A stretch of 64,000 nucleotides of DNA from Alcaligenaceae bacterium SAGV5 (GCA_009360345.1 SPDP01000011.1:1-64000), one strand, 5' to 3'. Shown: positions 48,606 through 57,845, numbered from the stretch's first letter. Program-made: numbers and translations. Notes: generated by a model not told the origin, from the sequence alone.

Positions 48606-51443
48606 GTGAAGCAAGATCCTGGCTGGAACCAGACGGCGGGCGCCACCGGCGCCGGCGTGTCCCGCCGTGGCTTCCTGAAGGCCATCGCGGTGGGCGGCGT
48701 CACGGTGTGGATCGCCCCGCTGTACAGCGCCGCGTTCGGCGCCCTGTTCGAAGAGCGCATCCTGCGCGGCGCGCAGTGGAACCCGGCCGACGGCCACACC
48801 CGCTTCCGGATCGACGGCCACGAGAAAGTGGTGGGTGGCAAGGTCTTCGCCCGCGACATCCGCGCCGCCGACATGCCGCACTGGCCCAAGCAACAGTCCC
48901 ATGCGTTCATTCTTCGCGCCACGCTGGCCGACCGGACCTACACCGGCTTCGACCTGGCGTCGCTGGGGGACGACCTCAAGCCCGACCGCGTGGTCACGGC
49001 CGAAGACCTGGCCCGCGACAAGCTGGCCTTCCCCGGCTTCTACGGCGAGGACATGCTGCTGCCCACCGGCAAGACGCCGGCCTACCTGGGGCACGCGGTC
49101 GCCATCCTGATCTTCCACGACTTCGCGCGCTACCAGCTTGCCCGCGGACGGCTGCGCGCCACCCGGGATGTCGTCCGTTACGGCGCGGCGACCGGGCCGC
49201 TCGACCGCGAGCCCTGGGGCGTGTTCCGCTACGTCCGCGTGGGCGGCGCTTCGCCGGACGACGAGGACGCCTACTCCAGCCTGAAAGACAGCCCCCTCTT
49301 CCCCACCGAAAAGAAAACCCTGGTCTGGCCCTCGGCCAAGCCCGAGGACAGCCTCGACGCGCGCGGCATGCGCGCGGCCGGGCAGATCGGCGCGGAGCTT
49401 GCCGCGCCGCCCGCCGACTGGCTGGTGATGAAGCGCCGCTACACCACGCAGTCCGTCGACACCGCCGCGCTCGAGCCGGACAACGCAAACTGCTGGTACG
49501 ACCCGGCCACCCGCTCGCTGCACATGGTGCTGGCCACGCAGTCGCCGCAGGAAGTGGCCGAGGCCGCCGCCACGATGGTGGCCGACAGCGGCTTCCCGCT
49601 GGAACACCTGTTCGTGCATCCCTGCTACACGGTCGGGTACGGCTCCAAGGACCATTGCAACGTGCCGTTCTACGGCCTGGTCGCCGCGCTATACGGCGAC
49701 GGCCATCCGGTTCGCTTCGCGGTGGACCGCTTCGAGCATTTCCAGACTTCGCTCAAGCGCCACGCCTTCGACATGCAATACACCATGGCGGTGGACCGCA
49801 AGACCGGCAAACTCCAGTCTTTCCAGGGCACCTTCACCGGCAACGGCGGCGGGCGCTCGAATTTCTCGCCCTCGGTGGTCATGGTGGCGGCCACCGCCGC
49901 GCAGTCGATCTACTACTTCCCCAAGAACGACCTGATCGCCGTGGCCGAGGCGACCCGGGCCGTGGACGCCGGCTCGGCGCGCGGCTACGGCACGCTGCAA
50001 AGCATGGCCGCCACCGAGATGATGATCGACGAGATGGCCGGGGAACTCGGCATCGACCCGATCGAGTTCCGCATCCGCAACGCGCTGCTGTCGGGCATGA
50101 AGAACACCCAGGGTGCCATCGCGGGCGGCGCGCTGCGGGTGGACGAAGTGCTTGAGCGCGCGCGCCGACATCCGCTGTGGACCGAACGGGCCCAGCGCAA
50201 GCGCGACTACGAGGCGGCCCATCCGAACGAGCGCTATGGCGTGGGCTTCGCCTGTGTGCAGAAAGACTTCGGCACTGGCGGCGAGGCCGCCTTCGTGCGC
50301 GTGGCGCTCAGCCCGGAAGGCCGTATCGTGCTGCACCATACCGGCGTCGAGATCGGCACCGGCATGAGCACCTCGCAGGCCGTGATGTGCGCGCAATGGT
50401 TCGGCCGCCCCGCCGACGAAGTGCGCACCGCGGTCACCGACTGGTCCGACCTGCCCATGGTCGGCAACGTCGATACCTATACGGTCAAGCAGGAAGATCA
50501 GGACCGGCTGGCCGCCGATCCGCTCTGGACACCGGTCCACGCCTCGCCTTCCAGCGCCAGCAACTCGGTCTACTTCTTCGGGCACGCCACCAAGGAAACC
50601 GCCCGCGTCGTGTTCGAGCACGGCCTGTGGCCGGCCGCGATGGCGATCTGGAGCCGCGGCATCGGTGGCGGCCAGGCCGCGCCCCTGGTGGTGCGGCGCG
50701 AGGATGCGCGCTGGACCGAACGCGGCCTGACCGCGAACGGGCTGGAACCGCTGCCGCTGGAGCGCCTGGTCAAGACCGCCTACGAATCGAACTTCGTGAC
50801 CGCGGCGGTGGGCCATACCTTCAACCGCTGGCAATGGGCCGAGGCCGACTTCAACGTGGGCGGCACGACCATCCGGCGGCCGCTGGACGGCCTGGCCGTG
50901 CGCCACGGCGACGGCAGCCGCTCGGCCCATCCCTATGACGTCATCAAGCGCGCGAACATCTTCTATCCGCCCACCCAGCGCAACAACGCCGGCGTCACCT
51001 ACTACAGCGCCAACGCCGCCCTGGCCGAGCTGGCCGTCAACCCGACCAGCGGCCAGGTGCGGCTGCTGTCGCACCACTCGGTGCTCGAATGCGGCAAGCC
51101 GGTGGTCGAGGACCTGGTGTCGGGCCAGTTGCAGGGCGGCATCGCGATGGGCATCGGCCACGCGCTGCACGAATACCTGCCGCTGTACGAGGACGGCCCC
51201 GGCAACGGCACCTGGAACTTCGACCGCTACCACCTGCCGCGCGCGCACGACGTGGCCGTGTGGCGCCAGACCGGCGACATCCTGCCGCCCCTCTCGGACA
51301 CCGATCCGCCCAAGGGCATCGCGGAAGTCGTCATGATCCCCATCGTCGCCGCCATCGTGAACGGCATCGCGCATGCCATCGGCCACCGCTTCACCGACCT
51401 GCCGGTCACGCCGGAAAAAATACGGGAGGTCCTGGAACCATGA
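48606..51443 (+). CDS. Tat-exported molybdenum hydroxylase large subunit (isoquinoline 1-oxidoreductase beta type)
   Basis: A 945-residue protein of the xanthine oxidase family. The start GTG at 48606 has AAGGAG upstream and gives a Tat signal (SRRGFLKAIAVGG, residues about 19-31), absent from the cytoplasmic enzyme at 1.4 kb. It contains the NGGGRSNFSPS segment, GTGMSTSQAVM and the C-terminal PPKGIAEVVMIP, whose Glu is the likely catalytic base. Architecture matches isoquinoline 1-oxidoreductase and membrane-bound aldehyde dehydrogenase large subunits. With the following 2Fe-2S and cytochrome c genes it forms a periplasmic dehydrogenase feeding the respiratory chain. The substrate is unknown. 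Confidence 0.88.
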   Translation: MKQDPGWNQTAGATGAGVSRRGFLKAIAVGGVTVWIAPLYSAAFGALFEERILRGAQWNPADGHTRFRIDGHEKVVGGKVFARDIRAADMPHWPKQQSHAFILRATLADRTYTGFDLASLGDDLKPDRVVTAEDLARDKLAFPGFYGEDMLLPTGKTPAYLGHAVAILIFHDFARYQLARGRLRATRDVVRYGAATGPLDREPWGVFRYVRVGGASPDDEDAYSSLKDSPLFPTEKKTLVWPSAKPEDSLDARGMRAAGQIGAELAAPPADWLVMKRRYTTQSVDTAALEPDNANCWYDPATRSLHMVLATQSPQEVAEAAATMVADSGFPLEHLFVHPCYTVGYGSKDHCNVPFYGLVAALYGDGHPVRFAVDRFEHFQTSLKRHAFDMQYTMAVDRKTGKLQSFQGTFTGNGGGRSNFSPSVVMVAATAAQSIYYFPKNDLIAVAEATRAVDAGSARGYGTLQSMAATEMMIDEMAGELGIDPIEFRIRNALLSGMKNTQGAIAGGALRVDEVLERARRHPLWTERAQRKRDYEAAHPNERYGVGFACVQKDFGTGGEAAFVRVALSPEGRIVLHHTGVEIGTGMSTSQAVMCAQWFGRPADEVRTAVTDWSDLPMVGNVDTYTVKQEDQDRLAADPLWTPVHASPSSASNSVYFFGHATKETARVVFEHGLWPAAMAIWSRGIGGGQAAPLVVRREDARWTERGLTANGLEPLPLERLVKTAYESNFVTAAVGHTFNRWQWAEADFNVGGTTIRRPLDGLAVRHGDGSRSAHPYDVIKRANIFYPPTQRNNAGVTYYSANAALAELAVNPTSGQVRLLSHHSVLECGKPVVEDLVSGQLQGGIAMGIGHALHEYLPLYEDGPGNGTWNFDRYHLPRAHDVAVWRQTGDILPPLSDTDPPKGIAEVVMIPIVAAIVNGIAHAIGHRFTDLPVTPEKIREVLEP

Positions 51444-51988
51444 CGATCACGACCTCGCCCCTGGCGCTGACCATCAACGGCAAGCAGGTCGGGCCCATGG
51501 ACGTGCCCGATACGTTGATGATGGTCGACTTCCTGCACGAATACCTGGGCCTGACCGGCTCGCGCTTCGGCTGCGGCATCGGCGTCTGCCATGCCTGTAC
51601 GGTGCTGCTGGACGGCCCCGGCGGCGCCGAGGAGATCCGCACCTGCATCACCGGCGCCCACTACTTCAACGGCAAGCGCATCCGGACCATAGAAGGCCTG
51701 GCCGAGCGCGACGACCAGCAGAAGGTCATCGCCATCACCCCCGTCCAGCAGGCCTACCTGGACCACTACAGCTTCCAGTGCGGCTACTGTACGCCCGGTT
51801 TCGTGATCGGCGCGACCGCGCTGATGGAACGGCTCAAGGCCCACCCCGTGCGCGCCGACCAGTTGGAAGACACGATCACCGAACACCTGGGCCGCCACAT
51901 CTGCCGCTGCACCGGCTATGTGCGCTACTTCGAAGCGGCCAAGGCAGTCATCCTGGCCACCCCCGGTCTCGTCATCAAGGAGCGCTGA
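51440..51988 (+). CDS. Molybdenum hydroxylase 2Fe-2S subunit
   Basis: A 182-residue two-cluster protein. Cys45, Cys50, Cys53 and Cys69 bind the plant-type cluster (CGIGVCHAC), and Cys114, Cys117, Cys155 and Cys157 the second (CGYCTPG, CRC). It has no signal peptide and is probably exported in complex with its Tat-targeted partner, as in related enzymes. It overlaps the large-subunit gene by 4 bases (ATGA). The cytochrome gene starts one base after its stop. Confidence 0.93.
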   Translation: MTITTSPLALTINGKQVGPMDVPDTLMMVDFLHEYLGLTGSRFGCGIGVCHACTVLLDGPGGAEEIRTCITGAHYFNGKRIRTIEGLAERDDQQKVIAITPVQQAYLDHYSFQCGYCTPGFVIGATALMERLKAHPVRADQLEDTITEHLGRHICRCTGYVRYFEAAKAVILATPGLVIKER

Positions 51989-51989
51989 C

Positions 51990-52915
51990 ATGGCCCGCCC
52001 GTCCCCCCGGCGACGCGGTCCCATCGTCGCCCTCGTCATCCTGGTCCTGGCCATCGCCGCCGTCGCCGCGGCGGTCCTGGGCAACCGCGACGCGCCACCC
52101 GACCGTGCGCCCCAGCAGGTCCAGGCCACGCAGGAACAATTGCAGCTGGGCCGCTACCTGGCCCGGGCCGCCGACTGCGCGGCCTGCCACCAGACCGCCG
52201 ACGGCCCCGCCTATGCCGGCGGCTTCCCGCTGCAAACACCCTTCGGCACGCTTTACGGCACCAACATCACGCCCGACCCCGACCACGGCATCGGCCGCTG
52301 GACCGCCGACGAATTCCACCGCGCGCTGACCGAAGGCAAGGCCCCGCACGGACGCAACCTCTACCCCGCCATGCCGTACCCGGCGTACCACGACATCCCG
52401 CGCGCCGACGCCGACCTGATCTACGCCTACCTGATGAACGTGCGGCCCAGTGGCCAGCCCAACAAGAAGCCCGAGATCCCCTTCCCGCTCAACCTGCGCG
52501 TCCTGATGACGGGCTGGAACCTGCTGTTCTTCGACCACGACCCGCTGCCCGCCGCCTCGCAGGGCGAGTCGGCGCAATGGGTGCGCGGCCGCTACCTGAC
52601 CAACGTGCTGGGCCACTGCGGCGAATGCCACACCCCGCGCGGCAAGCTGGGCCAGTTGCACCGCGACGACTGGCTGCAAGGCTATACCCTGAACCGCTTC
52701 GAGGCGCCGTCCCTGACCCCGCAGGCATTGGCCGAACGCGGCTGGACGCCGGAAGACCTGCAACGCTTCCTGCGCACCGGCCTCGCCCCCCAGGGCATCG
52801 CCGCCGACGAGATGTACCCCGTCATCCTGCACAGCACCCAGTACCTGACCGACGACGACCTGAAGGCCATGGCCGCCTTCCTGCTGGGCGACACGCCCCC
52901 CAAGCCCGTCCCCCC
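51990..52915 (+). pseudogene. Membrane-anchored multiheme cytochrome c, truncated at the prophage junction
   Basis: The N-terminal membrane anchor (residues 11-30) is followed by heme sites CAACH (63-67) and CGECH (210-214). Family members that partner such dehydrogenases have about 420 residues and a third CXXCH; here the match ends near residue 307, just after the LTDDDLKAMAAFLLGD segment, at a run of eight C's. The frame continues to 53147 through phage DNA, giving a nonsense tail. Without the third heme, electron transfer from the hydroxylase to the respiratory chain may be lost or impaired. Confidence 0.8.
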
Positions 52916-54243
52916 CCACCCTGGATGGCCTTGGCCTCACTTACCCCGCGCATCGCCCAACCGAATGGACCGCCGGGCGTCAGTGCGTACCGCCACACCG
53001 GCGAATCCGTCAGCCGATCCAGCCATCGGACGAACGACGCAACGTTACGGATACCCTCCGCGAGCCATTCATTCAAGCCGCGCAGGACCGAGCTACCCCC
53101 GATCTTGCCCGTGGTTTCGTCCCAGGCAAGGCCCAGGTCATGGGTAGCGCGCTGCAAGGGAGTCATCCCTCCGTCCGCCAAACCACTGACGGAAATGCGC
53201 AAGGCATCGAGCAGGATCTTCTGCGCGCCAGCCTTGTCGCCGAGGCGCTCCATCAGTTGGATGGAAAGCAACTGCTCGGCCGACAGGATCCCCAGCGCAT
53301 CGTCGAGTGCCTTGGCCCCGCGCGTCGGCTCCTCCAGCGCTGCCCCGAGACGTTTGGCGGCATCCTCCGGCGCTTCGCCGAGCGCCGCTCCGAGATTCCT
53401 GGCCAACGATGCAAAGCCTGCCATATCCTCTGGACCGATATCGCGCAACCTGGCGAATTCCTGCACCATGGCTTTTGCCGCGTCGCGCGAGACGCCGGGC
53501 AGCGTCGATATGGATCTGATCAGGTTATCGATCCCCGCAACAGAAATCTGACGGTCGGTTGCCAGAAACTGAACGTACAGAGATTGCAGCCCGCGTAGCT
53601 TGGACTCCGCTCCAGCCGCAGCAAACCCGATGGCCGCCAGCGCGGTGGCGCCCAGCGTGAATGGTGTCACCAAGCCGAGGGCCGTGGTGGCAAGCGCTGA
53701 GATCGCGGGGCGAATGCCACCGAACATGTCCTTGAGTTGCCCGCCCTGCTGCAACATGACCGTAATGACGTTCTGGCCGCTCTGTAGACCGACGACGATA
53801 TCGGTGATCTGCGCCGGCACCCCCCGCAGTGCTGCTGCGGTCTGGGCGGCGCTCATTCCGTAGGCGTTGAACCCCCTTGAACCGGCTTCGAGCTGCTGGA
53901 TCAGGCCCTTTACCTTTTCGGACACACCCAGTTCGGCCGCCTGCATCTTGAGCAGTTCGGTCTCGGATTTCCCAGCGATCGCTATGCGCCGTTCCAGCGT
54001 CTGGATGAACTTCGATGCCGCAGCGTCCCGAGCCCGCTCGGCAGCCGCAGCCTGGTTTAAGCTGGCGGTCACTCGCCCCGTCTGACTGACGAACGCTGAC
54101 GATGCCGAACTCGCGCGCCCCAGTTCCGTCTGGACAGTCGTACCAAGCTGCGTCGCTGCGCTCGAACTCGAAGAAAATGCGCGCACCAATCCCGACGGAT
54201 CGCCAGTCAGCACGTAGGCGATACGCTTTTCGTCCATTTCCAA
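52916..54243 (-). pseudogene. Phage tail tape measure protein, 3'-truncated
   Basis: The first 440 or so residues of a tape measure protein (lambda gpH type): helical N-terminus with Ala/Ser repeats, coiled-coil stretches around residues 65-115, the FNAYGMSAAQTAAALRGVPAQITDIV segment common to tape measures and the GGQLKDMFGGIRPAI part. Tape measures of this family usually run 800-1200 residues or more, with hydrophobic and C-terminal domains. Here coding similarity stops at AKAIQ next to the poly-C junction; the frame then reads antisense cytochrome c to 52822. The product cannot set tail length. Confidence 0.8.
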
Positions 54244-54256
54244 CCTTCAGGGAGAT

Positions 54257-54645
54257 CTATCGAGCATTGACCATTGCCTCGATGGCGACTCGCTCCATCG
54301 TGCGTAGGTCTCGGTAAAGATTCGGGCGGTCACGCTTGCGAACGCCGCATAGGCTCACGGCGGCATGGATTTCCGTAGCCGGCAGCCCGACCCGCCGCGG
54401 CCCAGCACCGAACCCAGGCACAACCAGGGTCCAACTGGTCTCCAGGTCTACGAATATGCGGACCGCCAGCCAGTTCTCGGGCCACACCTCGAAGTCATCG
54501 ACGTCGGCATCGGCACTGGGCGACGCGGCCGCGATGACCTCAGGCGGCGCGCCAGCGGCCTTCAGCGCCTCCAGCACCAGATCATCCGCAGCAAAGTCCC
54601 GCGCTCCGCTGGAGCTGTCCCGAGCCCACCAGCGCGCCGCCTCGA
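54257..54645 (-). CDS. Phage tail assembly chaperone T domain, expressed by -1 frameshift
   Basis: This segment (106 residues after the in-frame GTG at 54577; about 128 if read from the slip site) resembles lambda T/GpT-type domains: EVWPENWLAVRIFVDLETSW and a small basic end. It has no good ribosome site of its own. It lies in the -1 frame relative to the preceding chaperone gene, whose stop at 54646-54648 follows a slippery A AAA AAC. Reading through gives a continuous frame (KLIEAARWWARDSS...), so it is the C-terminal half of a G-GT-type fusion needed for tail assembly. Confidence 0.75.
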
Positions 54646-55059
54646 TCAGTTTTTTTCTCGGGCCTGCTGGTGGGCTTCGAAGAAACCGTTGAACAGAGGG
54701 ACGATCGCTTCCGGATAGTCCTGGACCAGCTTGTCGACCTCCTCCGCCGAGAAGGCGACAGGCTGGCCGTCAGCGCCGACCATTTCACGCCAGCCAGCCA
54801 GCTTCGCCGCGATGAACGCAAGGTCGGTCGCATATTCCCATCCGGGAATCGCCGTACCGTCCCCCCGCACGATCGGGGGTTGGCCGGTCGCCTTGCGTGC
54901 GTGATTTGCCATGGCGTCCTGGAGGTCGGCGACCCGGCCGTGGTCGTGGCGGTGATATTGCGCGACGAACTCGACCTTCTGAACCTGGCCGAACTCGTCG
55001 TAGACGGAAAAAGAAATGGGTGCGGCGGCCACGGGCCGCTTTGCGCGAACGAAGGGCAT
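54646..55059 (-). CDS. Phage tail assembly chaperone (lambda gpG-like)
   Basis: A 137-residue protein ending in QQAREKN. It matches tail chaperones with beta-rich N-terminus (ISFSVYDEFGQVQKVEFVAQYHR) and helical C-terminus (EEVDKLVQDYPEAIVPLFNGFFEAHQQ). It lies between tail tube and tape measure genes, the fixed position of lambda G. The slippery heptamer at its last codons allows a longer G-T fusion product. G and GT bind the tape measure protein and tail tube subunits during assembly. Confidence 0.8.
   Translation of the reverse strand: MPFVRAKRPVAAAPISFSVYDEFGQVQKVEFVAQYHRHDHGRVADLQDAMANHARKATGQPPIVRGDGTAIPGWEYATDLAFIAAKLAGWREMVGADGQPVAFSAEEVDKLVQDYPEAIVPLFNGFFEAHQQAREKN
54649..54655 (-). 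promoter_or_regulatory. Programmed -1 frameshift site A AAA AAC
   Basis: The minus strand reads GAA AAA AAC TGA in the frame of the gpG-like gene. The last base of GAA with AAA AAC is a canonical X XXY YYZ slippery heptamer immediately before the stop. A slip of one base back joins the downstream T-type frame, as in the tail genes of lambda-like phages. Confidence 0.75.
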
Positions 55060-55091
55060 GTAATGCTCCGAAACTGGATGGAAATGACGAA

Positions 55092-56024
55092 TCAGCGGAC
55101 GACGATCTCGATCTCGTCGTTGCCTTGGTCGGGGTTGACATTGAGGTTCAGGCCCAGCATCGCGATACCGTCCTGATCGGAGTACGCGGGACTGGTCAGT
55201 TGCGCCTTCGGCAACCGCACATCGATAATGTTGCCGGCCACCTTCCCGTGCGTGACGGACACGGCCTGCTCCTGCGCGTCCAGCACCATCTGGGGCCAGT
55301 TGAGCTGGGCGATACGCGGCAGCTCCAGCAGAATGTTCCCGGTCGGCTGCCGCTCGGTGATCTCGGCTCCCTCGCAGCTGATCAGGGACCGCCAGACAAG
55401 CTGGTTAGCAACATCGAACGTCAGCTGTTGCAGGCAGCCGGTATAGGCGCCCAGGGCCCAGGTCGGCGTGTTGGCCTTGTTGACCCCCAACGGCTTCATG
55501 AACGCCGCGTAGTCGACGTTCGACGGGTTCGCGCCATCGGTGATGGGAGAGTAGGCCCCCATGAAGCGATACCGCATGAAGGGAATGCCCTTGGCTGTGA
55601 TGTCGAAGCTGACGGTTCCCCGGGCGTCCATGATCTTGTGGAACAGGCCATCCAGGTAGTAATAGAGCGTGAGCGCCTTCATGTCGTCGGAGACCGGCGA
55701 GTAGGTAACCGACACGTCCTCCTCGATCGTTTCGGCGAACCCACACGCCTGAAGCAGCGGGCCCCAGGCCGGCGGGGTTCCCTCAGTTCCCGAACCTGCG
55801 AGCTCAATCTCGCCCTCGATCTGGGCGTAGTAAGCGGTTGGTATCTGCCCAGAGTTGCTCAGGTATGGCCGCAGCAACGTACGTTCGGCCATTTCCATCG
55901 AAATGGGCGTTGCGGTGACGTTGCGCAGCAGGATCGCGTTCGCCGACGCCGTCGGGAGCGCGTCCTGTCCGACCTGGGTTTGCAGCTTGGCGAGCAGCAG
56001 AGTTTTGCGCATGGACTTGGCCAT
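55092..56024 (-). CDS. Phage tail tube protein
   Basis: A 310-residue major tail protein, located between tail terminator and tail chaperone genes as lambda V is. Two halves are visible: an N-terminal tube domain (LLAKLQTQVGQDALPTASAN, VTATPISMEMAERTLLRPYL) and a C-terminal part with GKVAGNIIDVRLPKAQL and IAMLGLNLNVNPD. The ATG at 56024 has GGAGCTG upstream and follows an intrinsic terminator, so it may have its own promoter or be reached by antitermination. Confidence 0.8.
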   Translation of the reverse strand: MAKSMRKTLLLAKLQTQVGQDALPTASANAILLRNVTATPISMEMAERTLLRPYLSNSGQIPTAYYAQIEGEIELAGSGTEGTPPAWGPLLQACGFAETIEEDVSVTYSPVSDDMKALTLYYYLDGLFHKIMDARGTVSFDITAKGIPFMRYRFMGAYSPITDGANPSNVDYAAFMKPLGVNKANTPTWALGAYTGCLQQLTFDVANQLVWRSLISCEGAEITERQPTGNILLELPRIAQLNWPQMVLDAQEQAVSVTHGKVAGNIIDVRLPKAQLTSPAYSDQDGIAMLGLNLNVNPDQGNDEIEIVVR

Positions 56025-56033
56025 GACAGCTCC

Positions 56034-56056
56034 AATAAAAATGCCCCTTATGGGGC
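56034..56056 (-). terminator. Intrinsic terminator between the tail terminator-like and tail tube genes
   Basis: On the minus strand GCCCC-ATAA-GGGGC is followed directly by ATTTTTATT. The stem is five G-C pairs with a short loop and a T-rich tail, the standard rho-independent form. It lies within the late phage gene series, 8 bases past the end of the upstream gene. Confidence 0.65.
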
Positions 56057-56064
56057 GATGTTGA

Positions 56065-56481
56065 TCAGGCGCTCAGCGAGTGCTCGTCGGTCTGATAGGT
56101 GATCCGATACCGCTTCGTCACCACCTGGCGGCGCAGGTCGCCCCCGGCATACTTCGGCTCGTCCGTGCCGAACTCTCGGATGCTGACGACCCCCTCGGCC
56201 CAGAACAGCATGACTATCGGATGGACGGCGGCGAAGGTCTCCTCGGCAAGATCCAGATGGTCATCGCCGCTGGTATGCACATTCACCAGGACCTCGCGCT
56301 CCCGTGTCGCGCGCCCCAGCGGCGTGCCTTCTACCGATTCGGCCCCCGGAAGGACGCACACGCGTTTCGCCTCTTCCCGGGTTGCCGCGCGAACCGGTGA
56401 TCGCTCCACAACGGCCGGAAAGCCAGGGGCGACCTCCAGAGCGTCGGTGATACCGCGGATGTAGCCGGAAAACAGAGTCAT
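56065..56481 (-). CDS. Phage tail terminator-like protein (lambda U/Z position)
   Basis: A 138-residue small protein in the place of the tail completion/terminator genes. Its pattern (RGITDALEV, VERSPVRAATREEA, RATREREVLVNVHTSGDD, VVTKRYRITYQTDEHSLSA) is a single alpha/beta domain common in tail terminators. Function is assigned chiefly by synteny. It overlaps the preceding gene by 4 bases. Confidence 0.65.
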   Translation of the reverse strand: MTLFSGYIRGITDALEVAPGFPAVVERSPVRAATREEAKRVCVLPGAESVEGTPLGRATREREVLVNVHTSGDDHLDLAEETFAAVHPIVMLFWAEGVVSIREFGTDEPKYAGGDLRRQVVTKRYRITYQTDEHSLSA

Positions 56482-56816
56482 GAAAGTCGCTCCAGTTGTG
56501 CCCGGGTCCAGTAGCCATCTCCCTGCACCAGCGGCTCCTGAGCTACCCGATACAAATCGCCGCCGACGTACTGGCCGTCGACCACCTGGCCGCCGATGCG
56601 GATTTGGCTGTGATACGCCAGATCCGGGGCATCTGCAGTGGTGAACTCGATGCCGTAGTCCGTTGTATGGACTTCACCGTCGAGAACGATCTGTTGGGGG
56701 CGGTCGAACCTCGCCTGGAACGGAGAGCGTGCGACGCCGTCGACAACGAGCGCTACGGGCTCTCGGATGCCGGCGGCGTCGAACGCTCGGTCGAACAGGG
56801 AGTTGTCCCAGACCAC
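56478..56816 (-). CDS. Phage head-tail joining protein (lambda FII-like position)
   Basis: A 112-residue protein directly after the capsid gene. MVWDNSLFDRAFDAAGI is typical of small FII-type attachment proteins and of the ATP-binding sugar transporter-like phage family; the C-terminus is beta-rich (IRIGGQVVDGQYVGGDLYRV). It starts 3 bases after the capsid stop. It is thought to complete the head so that a tail can bind. Confidence 0.7.
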   Translation of the reverse strand: MVWDNSLFDRAFDAAGIREPVALVVDGVARSPFQARFDRPQQIVLDGEVHTTDYGIEFTTADAPDLAYHSQIRIGGQVVDGQYVGGDLYRVAQEPLVQGDGYWTRAQLERLS

Positions 56817-56819
56817 GAC

Positions 56820-57824
56820 TTAGGCCTTCGTCAACTTGATAACGATGTTCGGCCGCGTGTTGATGGTGAGCGGGTTCGATTGGGCTTTCAGCTCCACCCC
56901 GACGCCATGATCCAGGATCTTCTGGGTCGCGTAGTACGGACGCCCGATCGTGTTCACCGCGTCGACGTGATTGGCGGGGGCGAACTTGGTCTGGAACAGA
57001 TCTTCGGAGGTGATGGGAATCAGGTACCCGACATCCGAATCGATGAAGGTTACCGATCCCACCTTCCCGTAGTACTCCTGCCACTCAACGCCCTCGAACT
57101 GGAAGCCGGTTCGTAGGTCGTTACGGAAGAACTCCCCGTCGCGCCAGCGTTCGAACGACTTCTCCACATCGGCATGACCGGTGAAGGCGTCATAAATGCC
57201 TCGGCCCAAGATGCCCAACCAGCCAGCGATAACGGCCTCCCCCGCCAGCGCGTCTTCGGCCTTTCGCTTGGCGTCGATGATCTTCTGGCGCACCTTCGTC
57301 GTCTCCGAGCCCAGTGCCAGCGACTGGCTTTTTTGGGTGATGCCGAACCGGCTATATAGGTCCAGCAGCACGCGCGTACCGTCGGCGTCATACACCTTGC
57401 CCGTGACGGCGCCCAACCGGTGATAGGTCAGCGTGGTATCGATCTTCTTGCGCAGCTTGGCAAGGCGCTTGTTCACGACGGACTGCATCGTTTCCAGCTC
57501 GCTTTCCTTTCCGAACGCCCGAACGTTCTGAATGGCGTCGGCCAGGACCGTATCGCGCAGGGGCAGGTGAAGCGTGTTGAACGGAATGAGGTCGCGGCTG
57601 TCGTCCTCGACCGTCGCTCCGGGGGCTCCCCGATCCGCCGCGGGCACGAGTGCCAGTTGGCCGTTGTTGCGCTCGATGGAGACCGCCGTGGTCGTCACCC
57701 CCTCTTCGTCGAAAAGCGAGTCGAGCGTGGTCGGAACCGCCTGCCCCTCGGGCGTGACGTTGATGGCGTCCGTCAGCGATTGCAGGCTGAACGCGTCATC
57801 GTTGAATATGTCGATGGAAGCCAT
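56820..57824 (-). CDS. Phage major capsid protein (lambda gpE-like)
   Basis: A 334-residue HK97-fold capsid protein of the gpE group: FNDDAFSLQSLTDAIN at the N-terminus, LVPAADRGAPG, and the P-domain with IAGWLGILGRGIYDAFTGHADVEKSFERW. It follows a decoration protein gene, as in lambda. It assembles the procapsid shell. The ATG at 57824 has a GAGGA upstream. There is no sign of truncation. Confidence 0.88.
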   Translation of the reverse strand: MASIDIFNDDAFSLQSLTDAINVTPEGQAVPTTLDSLFDEEGVTTTAVSIERNNGQLALVPAADRGAPGATVEDDSRDLIPFNTLHLPLRDTVLADAIQNVRAFGKESELETMQSVVNKRLAKLRKKIDTTLTYHRLGAVTGKVYDADGTRVLLDLYSRFGITQKSQSLALGSETTKVRQKIIDAKRKAEDALAGEAVIAGWLGILGRGIYDAFTGHADVEKSFERWRDGEFFRNDLRTGFQFEGVEWQEYYGKVGSVTFIDSDVGYLIPITSEDLFQTKFAPANHVDAVNTIGRPYYATQKILDHGVGVELKAQSNPLTINTRPNIVIKLTKA

Positions 57825-57845
57825 AGTTTGTCCTCAAATGAGAAA

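Noticed and set aside
51990..53147. A complete cytochrome c of 385 residues
   Set aside because: After residue 307 the frame reads antisense phage DNA rich in Arg/Pro/Ser and lacks the third heme motif.
52822..54243. A complete 473-residue phage protein
   Set aside because: The last 30 residues are antisense to the cytochrome c gene and tape measures of this type are much longer; it is a truncation.
54257..54577. An independent gene starting at the GTG at 54577
   Set aside because: There is no ribosome site, and a slippery heptamer before the previous stop puts this frame in -1 register, so a frameshift product is more likely.
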